Source: Pseudenterobacter timonensis
GTDB taxonomy: Bacteria; Pseudomonadota; Gammaproteobacteria; Enterobacterales; Enterobacteriaceae
DNA: 64,000 nt
Direction of reading: 5' to 3'
Assembly (NCBI RefSeq): GCF_900021175.1
Contig: NZ_FCOP01000011.1
Coordinates: forward strand, 806,001 to 870,000
A model generated the notes under the pieces. That model had not been told where the DNA came from. It saw only the letters and a program-made list of their open reading frames with translations, and ran no database searches. Both the position numbers and the translations under genes were made by a program. This document shows positions 56,577-64,000 of the stretch, in pieces. Position 1 is the stretch's first letter; every line of letters begins with the position of its first letter.

Positions 56577-57881
56577 ATGAAATTTCCCGGTAAACGTAAA
56601 TCCAAACACTATTTCCCCGTTGACGCCCGCGATCCGCTGCTGCAACAGATCCAGCCGGAAAACGAGACCAGCGCCGCCTGGGTGGTGGGCATCGACCAGA
56701 CGCTGGTGGATATCGAAGCGAAAGTGGACGATGCGTTTGTCGAACGCTACGGCCTGAGCGCCGGACACTCGCTGGTCATTGAAGATGAGGTGGCCGAGGC
56801 GCTCTATCAGGAGCTGACGCGCGAAAATCTGATCACCCACCAGTTTGCCGGCGGTACCATCGGCAACACTATGCACAACTATTCGGTGCTGGCGGACGAC
56901 CGTTCGGTGCTGCTGGGGGTGATGTGCAGCAATATCGATATCGGCGGCTACGCTTACCGCTATCTTTGCAACACTTCCAGCCGGACCGATCTTAACTATC
57001 TGCAGGGCGTTGACGGGCCGATTGGCCGCTGCTTTACGCTTATCAGCGACTCCGGCGAGCGAACTTTCGCCATCAGCCCCGGCCACATGAATCAGCTGCG
57101 CCCGGAAAGCGTCCCGGAAGCGGTGATCGCAGGCGCCTCGGCGCTGGTGCTGACTTCCTATCTGGTGCGCTGTAAGCCGGGAGAGCCGATGCCGGAAGCG
57201 ACCATGAAAGCCATCGAGTATGCGAAAAAGTATAACGTGCCGGTGGTGCTGACCCTGGGGACGAAGTTTGTTATCGCTGATAACCCGCAGTGGTGGCAAA
57301 CGTTTTTAAAAGAGCACGTCTCGATACTGGCGATGAACGAGGAGGAGGCCGAAGCGCTGACCGGCGAAAGCGATCCGCTGCTGGCTTCTGATAAGGCGCT
57401 GGACTGGGTCGATCTGGTACTCTGCACCGCCGGACCGGTGGGACTCTATATGGCGGGCTTTACCGAAGAGGAGAGCAAGCGCAAAACCCAGCATCCGCTG
57501 CTGCCGGGGGCGATTGCTGAATTTAACCAGTATGAGTTCAGCCGTGCGATGCGTCATAAAGAGTGCGTCAATCCGCTGCGTATCTATTCCCACATCGCCC
57601 CTTATATGGGCGGGCCGGAGAAGATCATGAACACCAACGGCGCAGGCGACGGCGCGCTGGCGGCGCTGCTGCACGACATTACCGCTAATGCCTACCATAA
57701 GACCAACGTGCCGAACTCCAGCAAACACGCTTTTAACTGGCTGACCTATTCCTCGCTGGCGCAGGTGTGCAAGTATGCGAACCGCGTGAGCTACCAGGTG
57801 CTGAACCAGCACTCGCCGCGTCTGACGCGCGGGCTGCCGGAAAGGGAAGATAGCCTGGAAGAGGCGTACTGGGAGCGTTAA
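56577..57881 (+). CDS. gsk: Inosine-guanosine kinase
   Basis: PfkB-family ribokinase that phosphorylates inosine and guanosine in purine salvage. 434 residues, as in E. coli, from the ATG at 56577; the open frame extends 54 bases upstream without conservation. The PfkB signature with catalytic Asp is NTNGAGDGALAALL. It is followed by the tandem repeat array and convergent ybaL. Confidence 0.97.
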   Translation: MKFPGKRKSKHYFPVDARDPLLQQIQPENETSAAWVVGIDQTLVDIEAKVDDAFVERYGLSAGHSLVIEDEVAEALYQELTRENLITHQFAGGTIGNTMHNYSVLADDRSVLLGVMCSNIDIGGYAYRYLCNTSSRTDLNYLQGVDGPIGRCFTLISDSGERTFAISPGHMNQLRPESVPEAVIAGASALVLTSYLVRCKPGEPMPEATMKAIEYAKKYNVPVVLTLGTKFVIADNPQWWQTFLKEHVSILAMNEEEAEALTGESDPLLASDKALDWVDLVLCTAGPVGLYMAGFTEEESKRKTQHPLLPGAIAEFNQYEFSRAMRHKECVNPLRIYSHIAPYMGGPEKIMNTNGAGDGALAALLHDITANAYHKTNVPNSSKHAFNWLTYSSLAQVCKYANRVSYQVLNQHSPRLTRGLPEREDSLEEAYWER

Positions 57882-58322
57882 GCAAGGCCCCTCACCCTGG
57901 CCCTCTCCCCAAAGGGGAGAGGGGACCGATCGTGCGCGATTTTTCACAGCCCGGTCAGGGCGGGTTTCCTTCTCTCCCCAAAGGGGGGAGGAGTGTGGGG
58001 CGTTATTGTTTATCTTTGCGGCTGAAACGGGGTGGTTTTCCCCCTCTCCCCTCCTGGGTGAGGGGATCCGATCGACTGTCTTTTCTGCCGTATCTGTTTT
58101 CCCCCCTCTCCCCAAAGGGGAGAGGGAATCGATCGTGCTCGATTTTTCACAGACCGGTCAGGGCGGGTTTCCTTCTCTCCCCAAAGGGGGGGAGTGTGGG
58201 GCGTTATTGTTTATCTTTGCGGCTGAAACGGGGTGGTTTTCCCCCTCTCCCCTCTGGGGGTGGTTTTCCCCCTCTCCCCTCTGGGGAGAGGGCCGGGGTG
58301 AGGGGCCCGCCAGCCTGCGCGC
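57882..58322. other. gsk-ybaL convergent gap filled by repeats
   Basis: 441 bp between convergent genes, almost entirely repeat sequence. Open frames across it on both strands (for example 57932-58468) translate into PSLPKG/FPPLPS-type repeats caused by the DNA repeats and are not credible genes. Confidence 0.8.
57893..58312. repeat. Nested tandem array of hairpin repeats
   Basis: Two ~203-bp units, starting at 57901 and 58104, are nearly identical: each opens with CCCTCTCCCCAAAGGGGAGA, then a CGATCGTG...CGATTTTTCACAG segment, GGTCAGGGCGGGTTTCC, a second CTCTCCCCAAAGGGG hairpin, GCGTTATTGTTTATC, GCTGAAACGGGGTGG and TTTTCCCCCTCTCCCCT. The second unit ends in a further 27-bp tandem duplication (TGGTTTTCC at 58234 and 58261). 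The array closes with GGCCGGGGTGAGGGG, mirroring the CCTCACCCTGGCC at its start, so the whole array has inverted ends. Confidence 0.9.
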
Positions 58323-59999
58323 TTATCCCGTCACCGCTTCTTCAGCAGACGGTTTACCCAGCAGCGTCAGCATCGTATTCGCAATCTCGCGCTCGCCCAT
58401 CACCACCTGATTCGCTCCGCGTTCGGAAATGTACTCCACCTCGTCGTCATAATGCGCGCGGGCGATAATCTCGATATCCGGGCACTTCTCGCGTGCCGAG
58501 GCGACAATCTCCCCGGCCTCGTAGCCGTTCGGAATCGTCAGCAGCAGCCAGCGGGCGCAGTCGAGATGCGCCAGATTCATGATCTCTTCATTCGCCGCAT
58601 TGCCCAGCACCGCCCGAATACCGCGCGCCCGCAGCTCGTCCACCCGGGAGCGGGAGGTTTCGATCACCACCAGGGGGATCCCCTGCGCCATTAGCTTCTC
58701 ACCCAGCAGGCTACCGACGCGGCCAAAACCGACCAGCAGGGCATGATTACAGATATCCACCGGGATCTGTTTCTCATCTTCCGTCACCTCTTCCAGCGTC
58801 TGGTCGTCCAGCGTTTCGGTTTTTTCGAGATATTTTTCCAGCAGGGCAAACAGAATGGGGTTAAGCATAATGGAGAGAATCGCCCCCGCCAGGACAAGGT
58901 TCTGCCCGGCCTGCGGCAGCAGATCCAGCGCCATGCCGAGGCCTGCCAGGATAAAGGCAAACTCCCCGATTTGCGCCAGACTCGCGGCAATGGTCAGGGC
59001 GGTACGCGGCGAGTGGCCAAAGAGACGCACCAGGAAAAAGGCCGCTGCCGATTTACCGAAGATAATAATGGCCAGCGTTCCCAGCACCGCCAGCGGTTGC
59101 TCCACCAGAATCATCGGGTTAAAGAGCATTCCTACCGAGACAAAGAAGAGCACCGCGAAAGCGTCGCGCAGCGGCAGCGTATCGTGCGCCGCACGATGGC
59201 TGAGTTCTGACTCGTTCAGCACCATTCCGGCGAAGAAGGCGCCAAGCGCAAAGGAGACATCGAAGAGTTCGACGGCGCCAAACGCGATACCCAGCGCCAG
59301 CGCCAGTACGGAGAGGGTGAAAAGCTCCCGGGAGCCGGTCGCCGCGCTGCGCGCCATAATCCACGGCACCAGCCGACGGCCCACGAGCATCATGATGGCG
59401 ATAAACGCTACCACCTTGCCGATGGTAATGCTCATATCCAGCGCCAGCGTCGCCAGGCCGACGTTCTCTTTTTCAATCATTCCGGCGACGGCGGGCAACA
59501 GCACCAGCGTCAGTACCATTACCAGATCTTCTACGATCAGCCAGCCGATGGCGATCTGCCCGCGCTGGCTGTCGATCAACTGTCGCTCTTCAAGCGCGCG
59601 CAGCAGCACCACGGTACTGGCGGTAGAGAGACAGAGACCAAAGACGATACCGGTCATCAGCGACCAGTCCAGCAGTGCCGATAGCGCCATCCCCAGCAGC
59701 GTCGCCACCACAATCTGGGCGATCGCGCCGGGTATGGCGATAGACTTTACCGCCATCAAATCCTTAAGGGAGAAATGCAGACCCACGCCAAACATCAGCA
59801 GAATCACGCCCAATTCCGCCAGTTCTGGCGCCAGTTTGGTATCCGCCACAAAGCCTGGCGTAAAAGGTCCCGCCAGCACACCCGCTAATAAATAACCGAC
59901 AAGAGGAGAGATTCGAAGCTTATTGGCAATCATGCCAAGGATAAAGGCAAGCACAAGTCCACCAACAATGGTGGTGATAAGCGGTGTGGCGTGGTGCAT
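58323..59999 (-). CDS. ybaL: Putative cation:proton antiporter YbaL (KefB/C-type)
   Basis: 558 residues, as in E. coli, from the ATG at 59999. An N-terminal Na+/H+ exchanger domain with about 12 transmembrane helices (1 to ~390; FFVSVGMLFNP) is followed by a cytoplasmic TrkA-N/RCK nucleotide-binding domain (VGFGRVGSLLGE near 420). A monovalent-cation efflux role is inferred by homology to KefB/KefC. Converges on gsk across the repeat array. Confidence 0.95.
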   Translation of the reverse strand: MHHATPLITTIVGGLVLAFILGMIANKLRISPLVGYLLAGVLAGPFTPGFVADTKLAPELAELGVILLMFGVGLHFSLKDLMAVKSIAIPGAIAQIVVATLLGMALSALLDWSLMTGIVFGLCLSTASTVVLLRALEERQLIDSQRGQIAIGWLIVEDLVMVLTLVLLPAVAGMIEKENVGLATLALDMSITIGKVVAFIAIMMLVGRRLVPWIMARSAATGSRELFTLSVLALALGIAFGAVELFDVSFALGAFFAGMVLNESELSHRAAHDTLPLRDAFAVLFFVSVGMLFNPMILVEQPLAVLGTLAIIIFGKSAAAFFLVRLFGHSPRTALTIAASLAQIGEFAFILAGLGMALDLLPQAGQNLVLAGAILSIMLNPILFALLEKYLEKTETLDDQTLEEVTEDEKQIPVDICNHALLVGFGRVGSLLGEKLMAQGIPLVVIETSRSRVDELRARGIRAVLGNAANEEIMNLAHLDCARWLLLTIPNGYEAGEIVASAREKCPDIEIIARAHYDDEVEYISERGANQVVMGEREIANTMLTLLGKPSAEEAVTG

Positions 60000-60199
60000 T
60001 CCGTCTCCTTTCGTCAATAAGGTGTTCCATTTTTGGCCAAAACCAAAAGTCCAGATAATAGTTTATGACAAAATGCTTCAGTATGTTTATGAATAATTAT
60101 TGAAAACTGAATAAAAAGGTCATAAAGCGGTAAAAAAGTCAAAGACGATACGCAGATGCATATCTGCCGGCACAAGGGCTGATGGAGTAAGGGGAGAAG

Positions 60200-60224
60200 G
60201 CGGCTAAAGTTCGACTTTAGCCGC
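60200..60224 (-). terminator. Hairpin after fsr
   Basis: GCGGCTAAAGT and ACTTTAGCCGC form a perfect 11-bp stem around a 3-base loop, 8 bp after the fsr stop. No T-tract follows on the minus strand. Confidence 0.55.
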
Positions 60225-60231
60225 AAGAAAA

Positions 60232-61437
60232 TCAGGCTTTATGCCGGTTATCAGGCAGGAATATGGTCAACATGCCCAGAAGAGGCAGGAAAGCACAGAT
60301 TTTATAAACTAAAAAGATGCTGGTATGGTCGGCAACGATACCCAGCACCGCCGCGCCCAGGCCGCCCATGCCAAAAGCAAAGCCAAAAAAGAGTCCGGAA
60401 ACCATGCCGATACGTCCCGGCAGCAGCTCCTGCGCATAGACCAGGATAGCGGAAAAGGCCGATGCCAGGATAAAACCAATGATCGCGGTGAGAATCCCCG
60501 TCCATTCCAGTCCCACATAGGGTAAAACAAGGGTGAAAGGCGCGACGCCGAGGATAGAGCCCCAAATCACATATTTTCTTCCAATTTTGTCCCCTACCGG
60601 GCCGCCAATCACGGTGCCTGCGGCGACGGCAAAAAGGAAAGCGAAGAGGTGTAGCTGGGCGTTTTGTACCGATAATCCGAATTTTTGCATCAGATAAAAG
60701 GTGTAATAGCTGCTGATGCTCGCCATATAGAAATATTTCGAGAAAATCAGCACCAGCAGCACGCAGACCGCCAGCACCACCTTGTTGCGCGGCAGGGGAT
60801 TGACCACCACCGCCTTCGGTTTGCCTTTATTAACCCGATGCTGAGCGGCGTACCAGCGGCTGATCTGAGCCAGCACCACAATCGCCAGCAGCGCTGCCAG
60901 CACAAACCACGCCACGTTGCCTTTGCCGTAGGGGGCAATAATCACCGCCGCCAGCAGCGGGCCGAGCGAACTGCCAAAGTTGCCGCCCACCTGGAAGAGC
61001 GATTGCGCCAGGCCGTGTCGGCCGCCGGAGGCCATCCGCGCCACGCGCGATGATTCCGGATGGAATACCGAAGAGCCTGTTCCCACCAGCGCCGCCGCCA
61101 GCAACACCATCTCAAAGCTCCCCGCCAGCGCCAGCAGCACCAGACCGCTCAGGGTAAAGCACATCCCAATGGGGAGCGACCAGGGCATGGGATATTTGTC
61201 CGTCCAGTAACCCACCACCGGCTGCAACAGCGAAGAGGCGAGCTGGAAGGTGAGGGTGATAAGCCCAATCTGAACGAAGGTTAACGAAAACTCAGACTGC
61301 AGTAGCGGATAGATCGCAAGGATGAGCGACTGAATCATATCGTTAAGGAGATGCGAGAGGCTGATCGCCCCTAAAATGCCAAACGCCGTCCGCCCTTTCG
61401 GCGGCGCAGCGGGCCGGGAGGTTTCACTGATTGCCAT
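60232..61437 (-). CDS. fsr: Fosmidomycin resistance protein Fsr (MFS transporter)
   Basis: Twelve-helix major facilitator that exports fosmidomycin when overexpressed. 401 residues (E. coli 406) from the ATG at 61437; a GTG three codons upstream (61446) is the alternative start. MFS motifs: GYWTDKYP between helices 2 and 3 and GPVGDKIGRK between helices 8 and 9. The N-terminal tail before LGAISLSHLLNDMIQ differs from E. coli. The natural substrate is unknown. Confidence 0.94.
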   Translation of the reverse strand: MAISETSRPAAPPKGRTAFGILGAISLSHLLNDMIQSLILAIYPLLQSEFSLTFVQIGLITLTFQLASSLLQPVVGYWTDKYPMPWSLPIGMCFTLSGLVLLALAGSFEMVLLAAALVGTGSSVFHPESSRVARMASGGRHGLAQSLFQVGGNFGSSLGPLLAAVIIAPYGKGNVAWFVLAALLAIVVLAQISRWYAAQHRVNKGKPKAVVVNPLPRNKVVLAVCVLLVLIFSKYFYMASISSYYTFYLMQKFGLSVQNAQLHLFAFLFAVAAGTVIGGPVGDKIGRKYVIWGSILGVAPFTLVLPYVGLEWTGILTAIIGFILASAFSAILVYAQELLPGRIGMVSGLFFGFAFGMGGLGAAVLGIVADHTSIFLVYKICAFLPLLGMLTIFLPDNRHKA

Positions 61438-61600
61438 AAATACCACGTATGAAGTTAAACGAATTGCAGGGAGTCATTATTATCCGCCTAACATACCTGT
61501 CCGTGAGTTTTGAAGGAAGTCGCAATTCTGAAAACATATTTGTCTATTCTTTTTACTCACTGTAATTTCAGCGTTTGTCTTGAGGTCAGGGAGCGAGAAT

Positions 61601-63253
61601 ATGAAGTTAATGAAGCGAGGCGTCGCGCTGGCGCTGGCGGCGGTCTGGGCGTTATCGGCTCTGCCCGCGCAGGCGTATGAGAAAGATAAAACCTATAAAA
61701 TCACCATCCTCCATACCAACGATCACCATGGCCATTTCTGGCGAAGCGAATATGGCGAATATGGGCTGGCGGCGCAAAAAACGCTGGTGGACTCGATTCG
61801 TAAAGAGGTGGCTGCCGGGGGCGGCAGCGTGCTGCTGCTCTCCGGGGGGGATATTAATACCGGCGTGCCGGAGTCCGATCTGCAGGACGCCGAGCCCGAT
61901 TTCCGCGGGATGAACCTCATTGGCTATGACGCCATGGCCGTCGGCAACCATGAGTTCGATAACCCGTTAACCGTCCTGCGCCAGCAGGAGAAATGGTCAA
62001 AATTCCCTTTTCTCTCCGCCAATATTTATCAGAAAAGCACCGGGGAGCGGCTCTTTAAGCCCTGGGCCATCTTCAAGCGACAGGATCTGAAGATTGCGGT
62101 AATGGGGCTGACCACTGACGATACGGCAAAGATCGGCAACCCGGAATTTTTTACCGACATCGAATTTCGTAAGCCCGCTGAAGAGGCGAAGCTGGTGATT
62201 CAGGAGCTGCAGCAGACCGAAAAGCCGGACATCATTATCGCCGCCACCCATATGGGCCACTACGATAACGGCGAGCATGGCTCTAACGCCGCGGGAGATG
62301 TGGAGATGGCGCGCAGCCTGCCCGCAGGCTCACTGGCAATGATCGTTGGCGGTCACTCTCAGGATCCGGTTTGCATGGCCTCTGAAAATAAAAAAGAGGT
62401 GGATTATGTGCCGGGTACTCCCTGCGCGCCGGATCGCCAGAATGGTATCTGGATCGTGCAGGCTCACGAGTGGGGCAAATATGTGGGCCGGGCAGATTTT
62501 GAATTTCGCAACGGCGAGATGAAACTGGTGCACTATCAGCTGATCCCGGTAAACCTGAAGAAGAAGGTGACCTATCCGGACGGGAAGAGCGAGCGCGTGT
62601 TATATACGCCAGAGATCCCGGAAAACGGCCCGATGCTCTCTCTGCTTACGCCGTTCCAGAACAAAGGAAAAGCGCAGCTGAGCGTCAAAATCGGTACCCT
62701 TAACGGCCGCCTGGAAGGGGATCGCAGCAAGGTGCGCTTTGTACAGACTAATATGGGCCACCTGATTCTGGCCGCGCAGATGGCGCGCACCAGCGCCGAT
62801 TTTGCGGTGATGAGCGGCGGTGGCATTCGTGATTCGATTGATGCGGGTGATATCACCTATAAAGATGTACTCAAGGTTCAGCCGTTTGGCAATATCGTGG
62901 TCTATGTGGACATGAGTGGCAAAGAGGTGATTGATTACCTCACCGCCGTGGCGCAGATGAAGCCCGATTCTGGCGCCTATCCGCAGTTTGCTAACGTGAG
63001 CTTTGTGGCGAAAGAGGGCAAATTGTCCGATCTGAAAATTAAGGGCGAACCGGTCGATCCGGCTAAAACCTACCGTATGGCGACGCTAAGCTTTAATGCC
63101 ACCGGGGGTGATGGTTACCCGCGTATTGATAATAAACCGGGCTACGTGAATACCGGCTTTATTGATGCCGAGGTACTGAAGCAGTTCATCGAGCAGAACT
63201 CGCCTGTGGATGTGAATCAGTACGAACCGAAGGGCGAGGTGAGCTGGCAGTAG
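61601..63253 (+). CDS. ushA: UDP-sugar hydrolase/5'-nucleotidase UshA
   Basis: Periplasmic dinuclear metal enzyme that hydrolyses UDP-sugars and nucleotides for nucleoside uptake. 550 residues, as in E. coli. Signal peptide 1-25 (ends AQA-YE). Metal ligands: Asp41 and His43 in HTNDHHGH, Asp84 in GGDIN, Asn116 in GNHEF, and later His in ATHMGH and GGHSQD. The C-terminal substrate-binding domain has NATGGDGYP. The ATG at 61601 lies after GGGAGCGAG. Confidence 0.97.
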   Translation: MKLMKRGVALALAAVWALSALPAQAYEKDKTYKITILHTNDHHGHFWRSEYGEYGLAAQKTLVDSIRKEVAAGGGSVLLLSGGDINTGVPESDLQDAEPDFRGMNLIGYDAMAVGNHEFDNPLTVLRQQEKWSKFPFLSANIYQKSTGERLFKPWAIFKRQDLKIAVMGLTTDDTAKIGNPEFFTDIEFRKPAEEAKLVIQELQQTEKPDIIIAATHMGHYDNGEHGSNAAGDVEMARSLPAGSLAMIVGGHSQDPVCMASENKKEVDYVPGTPCAPDRQNGIWIVQAHEWGKYVGRADFEFRNGEMKLVHYQLIPVNLKKKVTYPDGKSERVLYTPEIPENGPMLSLLTPFQNKGKAQLSVKIGTLNGRLEGDRSKVRFVQTNMGHLILAAQMARTSADFAVMSGGGIRDSIDAGDITYKDVLKVQPFGNIVVYVDMSGKEVIDYLTAVAQMKPDSGAYPQFANVSFVAKEGKLSDLKIKGEPVDPAKTYRMATLSFNATGGDGYPRIDNKPGYVNTGFIDAEVLKQFIEQNSPVDVNQYEPKGEVSWQ

Positions 63254-63266
63254 CGCCTGTTGTTTT

Positions 63267-63457
63267 GCCCGGTGGCGCTTCGCTTACCGGACCTGCGGTA
63301 TCGTGCACTTCTGGAGGCCGGGTAAGGCGTAGCCGCCACCCGGCTTTTAACCGCTGCCCTGCAGGGGGATTTATTGCCCGGTGGCGCTTCGCTTACCGGG
63401 CCTGTGGTATCGTGCACTTCTGTAGGCCGGGTAAGGCATAGCCGCCACCCGGCTTTT
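63267..63457. repeat. Duplicated BIME (paired REP elements) after ushA
   Basis: Two ~82-bp copies at 63267 and 63376 (109 bp apart) differ at few positions. Each carries a REP (GCCCGGTGGCGCTTCGCTTA) and its inverted partner (GCCGGGTAAGGCGTAGCCGC), the arrangement of a bacterial interspersed mosaic element. It lies between convergent ushA and ybaK and can fold into stable stems that protect mRNA 3' ends. Confidence 0.92.
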
Positions 63458-63949
<492 letters not shown>

Positions 63950-64000
63950 TCATACAGACGGAAGAGGCAATGAGCATACATCTGATGGGTGTCTGAAAAA

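Noticed and set aside
57893-58312. Possible CRISPR array
   Set aside because: Repeat units are about 200 bp and contiguous, with no short direct repeats separated by unique spacers and no cas genes nearby.
57932-58468. 178-codon open frame through the gsk-ybaL repeats
   Set aside because: It is made of repeat-encoded FPPLPSG/PSLPKG units, has no start signal and runs into ybaL antisense.

Overview
The window is chromosomal DNA of a member of the family Enterobacteriaceae. Gene content, order and protein lengths follow the E. coli/Salmonella/Klebsiella/Enterobacter backbone from cyoE to ybaK (about 9.7 to 11 min on the E. coli map). It is not E. coli itself: it carries cdsH beside decR, ykgM-ykgO beside pdeB and a yczR-yczE pair, and it lacks aes between hemH and gsk. 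I cannot name the genus from sequence alone. There is no tRNA, rRNA operon, phage, IS element or CRISPR array; the only structural RNA gene seen is ffs (4.5S RNA).

Layout. 1-4688 (minus): the cytochrome bo3 ubiquinol oxidase operon cyoABCDE, with cyoE cut by the window edge. 5161-7266 (minus): yajG-ampG, murein recycling. 7571-17932 (plus): bolA, then the proteostasis block tig, clpP-clpX, lon, hupB, ppiD, then ybaV and fadM; lon, clpP and htpG have sigma32-like promoters. 17980-18650: an accessory toxin-antitoxin pair of the HI1419/HI1420 type with a perfect 24-bp palindrome in front. 18655-27270: queC, ybaE, cof, the cysteine pair cdsH/decR and the ABC exporter mdlAB. 27490-29149: nitrogen-regulated glnK-amtB with a textbook sigma54 promoter and an NtrC site. 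29230-31492: tesB, ybaY, atl and ffs. 31645-32108: a two-gene, lower-GC unit with an ATGA overlap, one gene encoding a ribbon-helix-helix protein and the other an unrecognised 71-residue protein. 32152-34269: the divergent MocR regulator/membrane protein pair yczR/yczE. 34287-38530: pdeB, the Zur-boxed zinc-independent ribosomal proteins ykgM-ykgO, ylaC, maa, hha and tomB. 39028-47652: acrAB, acrR and mscK. 47707-52535: rsmS, priC, ybaN, apt and dnaX-ybaB-recR. 52647-63937: htpG, adk, hemH, gsk, ybaL, fsr, ushA and ybaK.

The functional themes are respiration and envelope homeostasis (cyo, ampG, ppiD, mscK, acrAB), protein quality control (tig, clpXP, lon, htpG), metal and nitrogen stress responses (ykgM-ykgO, glnK-amtB), cysteine detoxification (cdsH/decR) and nucleotide metabolism (apt, adk, gsk, ushA).

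The less expected signals are the two small accessory gene pairs (17980-18650 and 31645-32108), a nested tandem array of hairpin repeats between gsk and ybaL (57893-58312), the same hairpin family altering the end of rsmS, a duplicated REP/BIME unit after ushA, and a compact three-armed fold between clpP and clpX. Most of the window is otherwise well-known core genome.
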